Shown piece by piece: positions 1 through 9,317 of a DNA stretch of 35,866 bases. Numbering within the stretch: the stretch's first letter is position 1; the number at the start of each line of letters is the position of its first letter. A model generated the notes under the pieces. That model was not told where the DNA came from and did not search any database. It saw only the letters and a list, made by a program, of their open reading frames with translations. Made by a program: the position numbers and the translations under genes. Source of the stretch: Betaproteobacteria bacterium RIFCSPLOWO2_12_FULL_62_13 (GTDB lineage Bacteria; Pseudomonadota; Gammaproteobacteria; Burkholderiales; SG8-41); assembly GCA_001771985.1 (NCBI GenBank), contig MERG01000052.1:11613-47478 (forward strand), read 5' to 3'.

Positions 1-212
1 AGAGTTACAATGTCTTACAATTCGCAACGGTCCGGTCCCGGCGCCGGGAGCGCAGTCTATGGTGCACGCAGGGTCAGCCGAGCGCACCGCGCCGGGCAAG
101 AAGGGTCAGGAGACCCTTACAGTATAATCCACGAATCCGCTAACTGCGCGGCTTGAGGCCAGCGGCAAAGCATTGCTCAACGCGCATTTTCCTCATCATC
201 GGGTTTATCCGC

Positions 213-2507
213 ATGGATGAACAACTGCGCAATGCGGCCCTCGAATATCACCGCTCGCCCGTGCCCGGCAAGATTTCCGTCACTGCTACCAAGGGTCTCG
301 TCAACCAGCGCGATCTTGCGCTCGCTTATACGCCCGGCGTCGCGACCGTCTGCGAGGTGATCGCTGCGGATCCGGCCGAGGCGCGCAGCCTCACCGCGCG
401 CGGCAATCTGGTGGCGGTGATCACCAACGGCACGGCGGTTCTGGGCCTGGGTGCCATCGGCCCGCTCGCTGCAAAACCGGTTATGGAAGGCAAGGCGGTG
501 CTGTTCAAGAAATTCGCCGGCATCGACGTCTTCGACATCGAGATCAACGAGCGCGACCCGGAGAAGCTGGTCGAGATCATCGCCAGCCTCGAACCCACTT
601 TCGGTGGCATCAACCTCGAGGACATCAAGGCGCCCGAGTGTTTCATCGTCGAGAGGAAGCTCAGGGAGCGCTGCAAGATCCCGGTGTTCCATGATGATCA
701 GCATGGCACGGCGATCATCGTCGGCGCGGCGATCCTGAACGGGCTGAAGGTGGTCGGCAAGGACATATCCGGAATACGACTCGTGGTCTCCGGAGCGGGT
801 GCGGCGGCGCTCGCCTGCCTCGGCCTGCTCGTGAAAATGGGCCTGCCCCGGCAGAACATCGTCGCCACCGATATCAAGGGCGTGGTCTACAAGGGCCGCA
901 AAGAGGAGATGGATCCGGACAAGGAGCAGTATGCGGTCGAGACCAGGGCACGCACGCTCGCTGAGGTGATCGGCGGTGCCGATGTCTTCCTCGGACTCTC
1001 GGCGGGCGGCGTTCTCAAGCCCGAGATGGTGAAGAAGATGGGCGGCAAGCCGCTCATCCTGGCGCTCGCCAATCCGGAGCCGGAAATCCGCCCTGAGCTT
1101 GCGAGGCAGGCGCGCCCCGATGTGGTGATCGCCACGGGCCGCTCCGACTATCCGAATCAGGTGAACAACGTCCTTTGTTTTCCCTTCATTTTCCGCGGTG
1201 CGCTCGATGTTGGGGCCACCACTATCACCACCGAGATGGAGCTTGCCGCGGTGCGCGCGCTTGCCGAACTCGCGCAGGCGGAGCAGTCCGATATCGTGGT
1301 GGCGGCCTACGGCGAGCAGAACCTGACTTTTGGTCCGAAGTATCTGATTCCGAGACCCTTCGATCCGCGGCTGATCGGCCGAGTCGCGCCAGCGGTGGCC
1401 AAGGCGGCGATGGCGGGTGGCGTAGCGACGCGTCCGATCGCGGATCTGGACGCGTACCGCGAGCGGCTCGATCAGTTCGTGTATCAGTCCGGTTTGATCA
1501 TGAAACCGGTGTTTGAGGCGGCGAAGCAGGCGCCCAAGCGGGTGGTCTACGCCGAAGGCGAGGATGAGCGCGTGTTGCGTGCCGCGCAGGTGTTGATCGA
1601 TGAGGGCATCGCGCGGCCGATACTGATCGGGCGTCCGGAAGTCCTCCAGTCGCGAATCGACCGCCTGGGCCTGCGCATGAAAATGGATGAGCATTTCGAC
1701 CTCGTCGATCCCGGCAACGATCCGCGTTATCACGAGCACTGGACCGAGTATCTCCGGCTCGCCGAGCGCAAAGGCGTCACCCCCGAAATCGCCAAACTCG
1801 ACATGCGCCGCCGTCGAACGCTGTTTGGAGCGATGCTCATGCATACGGGCGCGGCCGACGTGATGCTGTGCGGGCTGCTCGGCAGGTATCTCGGGCATCT
1901 GCGTTTTATCGACCAGGTGATCGGGAAGCGCGCGGGCGTGAATGATTTTGCGGCGATGAACATGCTGCTGCTGCCAAAACGCACCGTGTTCATCTGCGAC
2001 ACCTACGTCAATTTCGATCCCAGCGCCGAGCAGATCGCAGAAATGACAATTCTCGCCGCGGAGGAGATCCGGCGTTTCGGTCTGACACCCAAGGTGGCGC
2101 TGCTTTCGCATTCGAGCTTCGGCGCAGCGGACACGCCCACCGCACAGAAGATGCGCGCGGCACTGGCGTTGATCGAAAAGCTCGTGCCCAACGTGGAGGT
2201 CGAGGGCGAAATGCACGGTGACGCCGCACTGTCGGAGGAAATCCGCATGGGGGTGTTCCCGAGTTCGCGCTTGAAGGGCGAGGCGAATCTCCTGGTGATG
2301 CCAACGCTCGACGCCGCGAATATCGCTTTCAATCTGCTCAAGACCGCCGCGGGGGATGGCATCACGATCGGGCCCATCCTGCTGGGTGCGGCGAAGCCCG
2401 TGCATATCATGACCCCGAGCGCGACGGTGCGGCGCATCGTCAACATGACCGCGCTCACCGTGGTCGACGCCGGCGCCCAGCGCGGCGAGCAGAAGTGCTT
2501 GCTCTAG
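213..2507 (+). CDS. maeB: NADP-dependent malic enzyme (malic domain fused to phosphotransacetylase-like domain)
   Basis: ORF with [23 protein letters not shown] start, [37 protein letters not shown] and C-terminal Pta-like domain; start placed at ATG 213 rather than ORF start 153. Confidence 0.95.
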   Translation: MDEQLRNAALEYHRSPVPGKISVTATKGLVNQRDLALAYTPGVATVCEVIAADPAEARSLTARGNLVAVITNGTAVLGLGAIGPLAAKPVMEGKAVLFKKFAGIDVFDIEINERDPEKLVEIIASLEPTFGGINLEDIKAPECFIVERKLRERCKIPVFHDDQHGTAIIVGAAILNGLKVVGKDISGIRLVVSGAGAAALACLGLLVKMGLPRQNIVATDIKGVVYKGRKEEMDPDKEQYAVETRARTLAEVIGGADVFLGLSAGGVLKPEMVKKMGGKPLILALANPEPEIRPELARQARPDVVIATGRSDYPNQVNNVLCFPFIFRGALDVGATTITTEMELAAVRALAELAQAEQSDIVVAAYGEQNLTFGPKYLIPRPFDPRLIGRVAPAVAKAAMAGGVATRPIADLDAYRERLDQFVYQSGLIMKPVFEAAKQAPKRVVYAEGEDERVLRAAQVLIDEGIARPILIGRPEVLQSRIDRLGLRMKMDEHFDLVDPGNDPRYHEHWTEYLRLAERKGVTPEIAKLDMRRRRTLFGAMLMHTGAADVMLCGLLGRYLGHLRFIDQVIGKRAGVNDFAAMNMLLLPKRTVFICDTYVNFDPSAEQIAEMTILAAEEIRRFGLTPKVALLSHSSFGAADTPTAQKMRAALALIEKLVPNVEVEGEMHGDAALSEEIRMGVFPSSRLKGEANLLVMPTLDAANIAFNLLKTAAGDGITIGPILLGAAKPVHIMTPSATVRRIVNMTALTVVDAGAQRGEQKCLL

Positions 2508-2540
2508 GAGTTTGTCGGACTTGGCCCCGCAAACTCCTAG
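2504..2540. repeat. Perfect 11-bp inverted repeat CTAGGAGTTTG/CAAACTCCTAG overlapping the maeB stop codon
   Basis: CTAGGAGTTTG (2504-2514) and CAAACTCCTAG (2530-2540), 15-nt loop; TAG stop 2505-2507 lies inside the left arm. Confidence 0.8.
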
Positions 2541-2542
2541 CG

Positions 2543-2577
2543 GTAAATGGTGAATAGTGAATGGTGAATGGTGACTA
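2543..2577. repeat. Degenerate heptamer tandem array GTAAATG-GTGAATA-GTGAATG-GTGAATG-GTGACTA
   Basis: Direct reading, period 7 bp, 5 units. Confidence 0.85.
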
Positions 2578-2581
2578 TCCG

Positions 2582-2601
2582 GCCGCATAGCGGCGTTTTT
2601 T
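2582..2601 (+). terminator. Rho-independent-terminator-like hairpin downstream of maeB
   Basis: GCCGC-ATA-GCGGC followed by GTTTTTT. Confidence 0.5.
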
Positions 2602-2603
2602 GC

Positions 2604-2631
2604 TATTCCCTATTCCCTATTCCCTATTCCC
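2604..2631. repeat. Perfect heptamer tandem array (TATTCCC)x4 upstream of fumC
   Basis: Direct reading of TATTCCC x4. Confidence 0.9.
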
Positions 2632-2643
2632 TACCGAGGCTTT

Positions 2644-4068
2644 ATGGAAAAGAACGTACGCATCGAGCACGATACGATGGGCAGGATCGAGGTGCCCGCC
2701 GACAAGCTGTGGGGCGCGCAGACCCAGAGAAGCCTGCATCATTTCCATTTTCCCGGTGAGGCCATGCCCATCGAGGTGGTGCACGCCCAGGTTCTGGTGA
2801 AGAAGGCTGCCGCCACCGTCAACGTGGCGCTCGGGGCGCTCGACAAGAAAAAAGGGGAGGCGATCGTCAATGCCGCGGACGAAGCGCTTGCCGGCAAGCT
2901 CGACGAACATTTCCCGCTGGTCACATGGCAGACCGGCTCCGGCACGCAGACCAACATGAACGTGAACGAGGTGCTTGCCAACCGCGCCTCGGAACTCATG
3001 GGCGGCGAGCGCGGCGAAGCGCGGCTGGTGCATCCCAACGACGACGTGAACAAGGGGCAGTCGTCGAACGACACCTATCCGACCGCCATGCACGTCGCGG
3101 CGGTGATCGCTCTCGAGAAGCGGTTGAAGCCGGCGGTAAAGCGGCTGCGCGACACGCTCGACAAGAAGTCGAAGGCCTTCATGCGCATCGTCAAGATCGG
3201 CCGCACCCATCTACAGGACGCCACTCCGCTTACGCTGGGGCAGGAGTTTTCGGGCTACGTGGCGCAGCTTGACCACGGTCTGAAACACATTGACGACGCG
3301 CTGCCTCACCTGTACGAACTTGCGTTGGGCGGCACCGCGGTCGGCACGGGTCTGAACGCCCATCCCCAGTTCGCGGTGAAGGTGGCGGCGGAACTGAAGA
3401 AGCTCACCGGACTGCCGTTTGTCACCGCGCCCAACAAGTTCGAAGCGCTCGCCTCCTGCGACGCGGTGGTGCATGCTCACGGCGCGCTCAAGACGCTCGC
3501 CGCCTCCCTCATGAAGATAGCCAATGACATCCGCTGGCTCGCGAGCGGGCCGCGAAGCGGGATCGGTGAGCTCGCCATTCCCGAGAACGAGCCGGGCAGC
3601 TCGATCATGCCGGGCAAGGTCAATCCGACGCAGTCGGAGTCGATGACGATGGTGTGCTGCCAGGTGTTCGGCAACGATGTCGCGATCAACCTCGGCGGCG
3701 CCTCCGGCAACTTCGAGTTGAACGTGTTCCGCCCGCTGGTGATCCGCAATTTCCTGCATGGCGCGAGATTGCTCGCTCATGCCTGCGAGAACTTTGACGA
3801 GCACTGCGCGGCCGGCATCGAGCCCAATTACGAACGCATCGATCAGTTGATGCGCGATTCGCTGATGCTGGTGACGGCGTTGAATCCTCATATCGGCTAC
3901 GAGAAAGCCGCGGCGATCGCGAAGAATGCGCACAAGAAAGGCACCACGCTCAAGGAATCGGCGCTCGAGCTGGGCTATCTCACTGCCGAGCAATTCGACG
4001 AATGGGTGCGGCCCGAAGACATGGTCGGCATCAAGACCAAGTCGCCGTCCGGGAAAAGCAAGCGTTAG
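2644..4068 (+). CDS. fumC: Class II fumarate hydratase
   Basis: [44 protein letters not shown], signature [13 protein letters not shown]. Confidence 0.97.
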   Translation: MEKNVRIEHDTMGRIEVPADKLWGAQTQRSLHHFHFPGEAMPIEVVHAQVLVKKAAATVNVALGALDKKKGEAIVNAADEALAGKLDEHFPLVTWQTGSGTQTNMNVNEVLANRASELMGGERGEARLVHPNDDVNKGQSSNDTYPTAMHVAAVIALEKRLKPAVKRLRDTLDKKSKAFMRIVKIGRTHLQDATPLTLGQEFSGYVAQLDHGLKHIDDALPHLYELALGGTAVGTGLNAHPQFAVKVAAELKKLTGLPFVTAPNKFEALASCDAVVHAHGALKTLAASLMKIANDIRWLASGPRSGIGELAIPENEPGSSIMPGKVNPTQSESMTMVCCQVFGNDVAINLGGASGNFELNVFRPLVIRNFLHGARLLAHACENFDEHCAAGIEPNYERIDQLMRDSLMLVTALNPHIGYEKAAAIAKNAHKKGTTLKESALELGYLTAEQFDEWVRPEDMVGIKTKSPSGKSKR

Positions 4069-4145
4069 ATTTGCCGTCAAGCTTGCCCCGGACTCGATCC
4101 TCGGACGCCAAGAACGTCAAGCAAAGAGGAAAACGAGGGGCTGTC

Positions 4146-4165
4146 ATTCCCGTGAAGGCGGGAAT
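4146..4165. repeat. dRS3-like palindrome ATTCCC-N8-GGGAAT
   Basis: ATTCCCGTGAAGGCGGGAAT matches the Neisseria dRS3 consensus ATTCCCNNNNNNNNGGGAAT. Confidence 0.75.
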
Positions 4166-4180
4166 CGAATTTGAGGTGAC

Positions 4181-4891
4181 ATGGCGGACGCATCGCGCAT
4201 CGCGGTCGTGACCGGTGCTAATCACGGCATTGGTTTGGAAATCTCGCGTCAGCTCGCGCGGCGAGGCTTGATGGTGGTGCTCACGAGCCGCAGTGCGACC
4301 AAGGGTCGCGCCGCGGTCAAGGCGCTGCGTGACGACGGCGTTGTGGTCGATTACCACCTGCTCGACGTCAGGAGCCCCGTCAGCATCAGAGCGCTCGCCG
4401 CCTATCTCTCCGAGCGTCACGGCAGGCTCGACGTTTTGGTGAACAACGCCGGCGTGCTCCTGGATCCGCGCGGTTCACGCCTGCTCGACGCCAAGCCCAA
4501 GACTTTCCGCGACACGCTGGAGACCAATTTCTTTGGGCCGCTGCAACTCGTGCAGGCGCTCGCGCCGCTGATGAAGAAGAACGGCTACGGGCGCATCGTC
4601 AATCTGTCGAGCGGGCTCGGGCAGCTCTCGGATATGGGCGTTGGCACGCCTGCCTATCGTGTTTCCAAGACTGCCCTGAACGTGCTGACCCGCACGCTCG
4701 CCGCTGAACTCAACGGAACGGGCATCCTCGTCAATTCGGTGTGTCCCGGCTGGGTCAAGACCGACATAGGAGGGCCCAACGCGCCGCGCACGGTGGAGCA
4801 GGGCGCCGATACCGCAGTGTGGCTCGCGACGTTGCCAGATGACGGCCCTTCGGGTGGATTTTTCCGTGACCGCAAGCCGATTCCCTGGTAA
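4181..4891 (+). CDS. Short-chain dehydrogenase/reductase family oxidoreductase
   Basis: VTGANHGIGLEI cofactor motif, NNAGV, YRVSKTALN active site, NSVCPGWVKTD. Confidence 0.92.
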   Translation: MADASRIAVVTGANHGIGLEISRQLARRGLMVVLTSRSATKGRAAVKALRDDGVVVDYHLLDVRSPVSIRALAAYLSERHGRLDVLVNNAGVLLDPRGSRLLDAKPKTFRDTLETNFFGPLQLVQALAPLMKKNGYGRIVNLSSGLGQLSDMGVGTPAYRVSKTALNVLTRTLAAELNGTGILVNSVCPGWVKTDIGGPNAPRTVEQGADTAVWLATLPDDGPSGGFFRDRKPIPW

Positions 4892-4917
4892 ACGGTGAAC
4901 AGCGCGCGGTGAACGGC
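4890..4917. repeat. Heptamer array AAACGGT-GAACAGC-GCGCGGT-GAACGGC starting inside the SDR stop codon
   Basis: Period-7 reading; TAA stop 4889-4891 overlaps unit 1. Confidence 0.7.
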
Positions 4918-4947
4918 AAAAAAGAACCCCGCCTCACCGGCGGGGTC
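4917..4947 (-). terminator. Rho-independent terminator of the minus-strand small exported protein gene
   Basis: Minus strand: GACCCCGCCGGTGAGGCGGGGTTCTTTTTT, strong GC stem followed by a T-run. Confidence 0.8.
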
Positions 4948-4971
4948 CATAGCGAATCGTGAGGCTCGCGC

Positions 4972-5214
4972 TTACATGCTGAGAATCTTCCTGGCCTTGG
5001 CGAGCGTATCGACTGACTCCTTATGCTTGCCGGCCTTGTGCAATTTCTCCCCCTCGGCGCGGTATTTCTTCACATCGGCCATCTGCGCGGCGGAGAGCTT
5101 GGCTTTCGGCAACGCTGCGTCGATCGCCTTCATGTCTTTTGGACACTGGAACGCAAACGCCGTGCTGCTGGCGAATGCAAGAATTGCTGCGATCATGATA
5201 CTGCGGAACTTCAT
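4972..5214 (-). CDS. Small exported protein with N-terminal signal peptide, unknown function
   Basis: MKFRSIMIAAILAFASSTAFAFQCPKDMKAIDAALPKAKLS...; start placed at internal Met; own terminator downstream. Confidence 0.75.
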   Translation of the reverse strand: MKFRSIMIAAILAFASSTAFAFQCPKDMKAIDAALPKAKLSAAQMADVKKYRAEGEKLHKAGKHKESVDTLAKARKILSM

Positions 5215-5368
5215 TTCTTTCTCCTCTTGTCGGTTGGACAACGGTTATTAGTGAAAAGCGGGGCGCCACCCCGCTCGCAGGGCACATAACCTGTTTCGCC
5301 GTGGATGCGCTCGCGCCCACTACAGGGTAAAATCCCCAACAACAACAGCATCTTGTGCGCATCCTGGA

Positions 5369-6001
5369 ATGACTTACAATCCATTAACACAAAGGCATGC
5401 CGACTTATTCCCGATAACGCGGGACACCGTTATCGAGCGTCTGGCGCGCCCGGCTCCGCCACCGGAACCTGAAGACCTGTATGTCATCACGCTGACGGAG
5501 GGCGTGCGCGTCACGGAGGCAGCGGTGCTCGTGCCGCTGGTACCCCATTCCGGCGCGGTCAACGTGCTGCTCACCCAGCGCACCGCACACCTCGCTGATC
5601 ACGCCGGTCAGATCAGTTTTCCAGGAGGCCGCGTCGAGTCATCCGACAGGAACCGCGAGGATACGGCTTTGCGCGAGACCGATGAGGAGATCGGATTGAG
5701 ACGGACGCAGGTCGAAGTGCTCGGCCGGCTTCCCGACTACGAGATTCCATCGGGTTTCCGGATTACACCGGTCGTGGGCTGGATCGAGCCGCCATTCGAA
5801 CTCAAGCCCGACCCGTTTGAGGTCGACACCGTGTTCGAGGCGCCGCTCGCATATTTTCTGGAGCCCTTGAATTATCAGCGCCGGGAGTATCGTTTCCGCG
5901 ACCGCCACCGTCATTACATGGCGATCCCCTTCGATGGACGCTACATCTGGGGCGCCACCGCCGGCATGTTGTATAGCCTGTGCCGCATGCTCAGGGGTTG
6001 A
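5369..6001 (+). CDS. CoA pyrophosphatase-type NUDIX hydrolase
   Basis: LLTQRTAHLADHAGQISFPGGRVESSDRNREDTALRETDEEIGL NUDIX box with CoA-ase-like LxxHxGQxxFPGG. Confidence 0.9.
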   Translation: MTYNPLTQRHADLFPITRDTVIERLARPAPPPEPEDLYVITLTEGVRVTEAAVLVPLVPHSGAVNVLLTQRTAHLADHAGQISFPGGRVESSDRNREDTALRETDEEIGLRRTQVEVLGRLPDYEIPSGFRITPVVGWIEPPFELKPDPFEVDTVFEAPLAYFLEPLNYQRREYRFRDRHRHYMAIPFDGRYIWGATAGMLYSLCRMLRG

Positions 6002-6015
6002 CGGCGTCGAGGGAA

Positions 6016-6351
6016 ATGATGTTCGAGATCTTTGCCGTTGTGCTGCTTGCCGGCATGGCGTGGCTGTGGCTATTCAGCCTGCGTGCTCGGGAAACGGCGG
6101 TTGAGGCCGCGCGGCGTGCCTGCATCGCCGAGGGCGTTCAGCTGCTCGATGACACCGTGGCGCTGGCTTCGTTCCGGCCGCAGCGTGCGAGCAGCGGAAC
6201 GCTGGCCCTGAGGCGAGTCTATCGCTTCGAGTTCAGCGATACCGGCAACAACCGCCTGGGCGGAAGCGTCACCTTGCTCGGGCCGGCGGTGCAGGCGCTC
6301 TATCTCGAACCGCATCGCGGGGAGGCCGCGTCGAGGCCTGTCTTGCGATGA
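6016..6351 (+). CDS. DUF3301-like membrane-anchored protein
   Basis: N-terminal TM MMFEIFAVVLLAGMAWLWLFSLRARETAVEAARRACIAEGVQLLDDTVAL; start placed at ATG 6016. Confidence 0.75.
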   Translation: MMFEIFAVVLLAGMAWLWLFSLRARETAVEAARRACIAEGVQLLDDTVALASFRPQRASSGTLALRRVYRFEFSDTGNNRLGGSVTLLGPAVQALYLEPHRGEAASRPVLR

Positions 6352-7538
6352 AGGAAGCGCCGAAGATCGCACTCATCATGACGGGCGGCGGCTCCCGCGC
6401 CGCCTACCAGGTCGGCGTGCTGCGTGCGTTGGCGGAACTGCTGCCCCGCGGAGTCCGCAATCCGTTTCCCATCATCTGCGGCACGTCCGCCGGCGCCATC
6501 AACGCCGCGGTGCTGGCGGCGGCCGCCTCGAATTTCCGGCAGGGTGTGCGGCGCCTGATGGCGGTGTGGAGGAACTTCCAAGTGGGCCAGGTCTACCGCG
6601 CCGACCCGATCGGCGTGATTCGCAACAGTTCGCGCTGGCTGTTCGCCGGGCTCACCGGTGGCGCCTTCACGCGGAAGCCCGTGTCATTGCTCGACAATTC
6701 CCCGCTCGCCGAGCTGCTCCGGCGTCGTCTGGACTTTTCGGCGATCCAGCGCTGCATCGACACCGGCGATCTCATCGCATACAGCGTAACCTGCTCCGGC
6801 TACACCTCCGGGCAGTCGGTGAGTTTTTTCCAGGGGCAGTCGGGGCTGCAACCCTGGCAGCGCGCGCGGCGCATCGGTGTGGCGACGCCGATCACCGTCG
6901 AGCATCTGGTCGCTTCAAGCGCGCTGCCGTTCATCTTCCCGCCGGTGCACATCAACCGCGAGTTTTTTGGTGATGGCTCGATGCGCCAGATCGCGCCCGT
7001 CAGCCCCGCGCTACACCTCGGCGCGGACCGCCTGCTCGTAATCGGGATGGGCCGCCAACTGCAGCAGCGGCAGGTGGAGCGCAGCAAGGTCGATGCCTAT
7101 CCTTCCCTCGCGCAGATCGCCGGCCACGCGTTGAACAGCATCTTTCTCGACAGTCTCGAAGTCGATCTCGAACGTTTGCAGCGGATCAACCGCACCGTCG
7201 AGATCATCCCCAAAGAGGAGCTGGAACGGGCGAACTATCCGCTGCACCACGTCGATTTCAGGCTGCTGTCGCCCAGCGACGAGCTGGAGAAAATCGCCTC
7301 CCAACACGCCGGCGATTTACCGCGCACCATACGCACGCTGCTCTACACCGTCGGCGCGTTGAAGCGCAGCGGTTCCAACCTGCTGTCCTATTTGCTGTTC
7401 GAGAAATCCTACTGCCGCGCACTGATTCAACTTGGTTACCAGGACACTGTGGCGCGCAAGGATGATCTACTTTCTTTTCTCGGCTACGCCGGACAGGAAG
7501 CGCCTCCGCGCGCGCCCTGCTTCGGGAGGCCCGATTAG
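6348..7538 (+). CDS. Patatin-like phospholipase family protein
   Basis: GGGSRAAYQVGVL oxyanion motif, GTSAGAINA nucleophile elbow, DGSMRQ. Confidence 0.93.
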   Translation: MKEAPKIALIMTGGGSRAAYQVGVLRALAELLPRGVRNPFPIICGTSAGAINAAVLAAAASNFRQGVRRLMAVWRNFQVGQVYRADPIGVIRNSSRWLFAGLTGGAFTRKPVSLLDNSPLAELLRRRLDFSAIQRCIDTGDLIAYSVTCSGYTSGQSVSFFQGQSGLQPWQRARRIGVATPITVEHLVASSALPFIFPPVHINREFFGDGSMRQIAPVSPALHLGADRLLVIGMGRQLQQRQVERSKVDAYPSLAQIAGHALNSIFLDSLEVDLERLQRINRTVEIIPKEELERANYPLHHVDFRLLSPSDELEKIASQHAGDLPRTIRTLLYTVGALKRSGSNLLSYLLFEKSYCRALIQLGYQDTVARKDDLLSFLGYAGQEAPPRAPCFGRPD

Positions 7539-7686
7539 TGGCGGCTGAGCGGCTGACCCAGGGAAGGACCCTGTGGCGGCATGATCTTGCGCTGTCCGCC
7601 AACGGTCGCAGCGGGCGACGACAGGTGTTGCCATGCTGGGCGCCAGCCGGTATAAAGGCAGTTCAACCTGTGAGTGAAGAGCGGTC

Positions 7687-8199
7687 ATGAGCCGGGCATT
7701 TGTCAAAGAGAGCGATGACGATCTGGTTGCGGGCGAACTGCCCGAGCGGCCGTTGTCCGCGCACCCGAATTACGTCACCCCGCACGGGCTCGAGCAGTTG
7801 CAGGCGCGCGTGCGGCAACTGAACGAGCGCCATGACCAGCTCAAGTTGCAGTCGGAAGAAGACTCGGTCGCAAAGCAAAAACTGCGCGAGGTCGAGCGCG
7901 ATTTGCGGTATTTCAACACCCAGCTCGAGCGCGCGGTGGTCGTCGATCCGGCGGGACAGCCGCAGGACGAGGTGCACTTTGGTGCGGAGGTGAAGATCAC
8001 CGATGAGGACGGCAAGGAGCATCGATTCAGCATCGTCGGCGACAATGAAGCCGACGTCGCGGGCGGGAAAATCAGCTGGGCGTCGCCGCTTGCCAAGGCG
8101 ATGATCGGCTCGAAAGTCGGAGACGTCGTAAGCTGGCGCCGCCCGGCGGGCGACACCGAAGTCGAAATCACCGGAATCCGGTACCCTAAAACACCGTGA
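7687..8199 (+). CDS. greB: Transcription elongation factor GreB/GreA family
   Basis: YVTPHGLEQLQARVRQL, FGAEVKITDEDGKEHRFSIVGDNEAD, ISWASPLAKAMIGSKVGDVVSWRRP. Confidence 0.88.
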   Translation: MSRAFVKESDDDLVAGELPERPLSAHPNYVTPHGLEQLQARVRQLNERHDQLKLQSEEDSVAKQKLREVERDLRYFNTQLERAVVVDPAGQPQDEVHFGAEVKITDEDGKEHRFSIVGDNEADVAGGKISWASPLAKAMIGSKVGDVVSWRRPAGDTEVEITGIRYPKTP

Positions 8200-8230
8200 C
8201 CCGTGACTCGTGTCTCGTGATTCGTGAGTC
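8196..8230. repeat. Heptamer array GTGACCC-GTGACTC-GTGTCTC-GTGATTC-GTGAGTC; contains the greB stop codon
   Basis: Period-7 reading; greB TGA stop 8197-8199 is inside unit 1. Confidence 0.85.
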
Positions 8231-8251
8231 GTAGGCGCAAACACCTTGCTC

Positions 8252-8293
8252 GATTCACCAGTCACCAATCACCAATCACCAGTCACCGTTCAT
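8252..8293. repeat. Opposing heptamer array GATTCAC-CAGTCAC-CAATCAC-CAATCAC-CAGTCAC-CGTTCAT, running into the next start codon
   Basis: Period-7 reading; complementary in type to array 8196-8230; ATG at 8292. Confidence 0.85.
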
Positions 8294-9212
8294 GAAGTTC
8301 CTGTCTCTGCTCGTCGCGCTTTTGATCGAACAGGTGCGTCCGCTGCGGCGGGGTAACCGCCTCTACGTGTCGTTCGCCTCCTATGCAGCAAGACTGGACC
8401 GCCACTTCAACGGGGGGCAATACCGTCATGGCATCATCGCCTGGCTGCTCGCGGTGCTCCCCGTGGTGGTGGCTACGCTTGCCGTGTCCCTGTTGCTTGC
8501 CGGCATGAGCCCGGTGCTCGCGTGGCTGTGGAATATCGCGGTGCTGTATGTGACGATGGGATTTCGGCAATTCAGCCATTATTTCACCGAAATCATTCTG
8601 GCCCTGCAGGAAGGCCGGCTCGATCAAGCGCGCGAATTTCTCGGCAAGTGGCGCGGCGAGGCCACAGCCGAATTCGGCGCCAACGAAATCGCACGCGTGG
8701 CGATCGAACTCGGGTTGATCGGCTCGCACCGGCACGTATTCGGCCCCATCGCCTGCTTCATCGTGCTCGGGCCGTCCGCCGCCGTGCTCTATCGCGCGGC
8801 GGCAATGCTCGGCGAGAGATGGGGCATGCGCGGCGATCCGGAGTCCGGAGACTTCGGGCGTTTTGCCGAACGTTTCTTCTTCTGGTTCGATTGGCTGCCG
8901 TCACGGCTCACGGCCGCAAGTTTCGCGATCGTCGGCAATTTCGAGGATGCGGTGTACTGCTGGCGCACTCAGGCCCGGTCCTGGACCATGCATTCGCTCG
9001 GCATCATCGTGGCGAGCGGCGGCGGGGCGATCGGCGTGCGCCTCGGTGACACTCTGCACCAACACGGCAGCATGCAGTATCGCCCCGAGATGGGGACCGG
9101 CGAGGAAGCCGACGTCGATTACATGCAAAGCGCCGTCGGCTTGATCTGGCGCGCGCTCGTGCTGTGGCTGTTCCTCGTGCTGCTCGTCACCATTGCGCAC
9201 TCCCTGGGCTAG
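8292..9212 (+). CDS. CobD/CbiB-family membrane protein
   Basis: MKFLSLLVALLIEQVRPLRRGNRLY, FRQFSHYFTEIILALQEGRLDQARE, FAERFFFWFDWLPSRLTAASFAIVGNFEDA, multiple TM segments. Confidence 0.8.
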   Translation: MKFLSLLVALLIEQVRPLRRGNRLYVSFASYAARLDRHFNGGQYRHGIIAWLLAVLPVVVATLAVSLLLAGMSPVLAWLWNIAVLYVTMGFRQFSHYFTEIILALQEGRLDQAREFLGKWRGEATAEFGANEIARVAIELGLIGSHRHVFGPIACFIVLGPSAAVLYRAAAMLGERWGMRGDPESGDFGRFAERFFFWFDWLPSRLTAASFAIVGNFEDAVYCWRTQARSWTMHSLGIIVASGGGAIGVRLGDTLHQHGSMQYRPEMGTGEEADVDYMQSAVGLIWRALVLWLFLVLLVTIAHSLG

Positions 9213-9317
9213 TGCCGTTCCAACTTGATTGGCCTAATGATTGCGAGAGCCCTTCGGCTGAATATCGTGTTTGGGTCGCGGATCACCGATAACTCGACAT
9301 AGTTGGAACAGCACTAG
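9209..9317. mobile_element. MITE-like element with 17-bp terminal inverted repeats (16/17), between convergent genes
   Basis: Left CTAGTGCCGTTCCAACT (9209-9225); right AGTTGGAACAGCACTAG (9301-9317); no internal ORF. Confidence 0.7.

Noticed and set aside
177-2588. 803-aa minus-strand ORF antisense to maeB
   Set aside because: Shadow ORF caused by high GC codon bias opposite a well-supported gene; low-complexity His/Arg/Asp-rich product with no recognisable domain.
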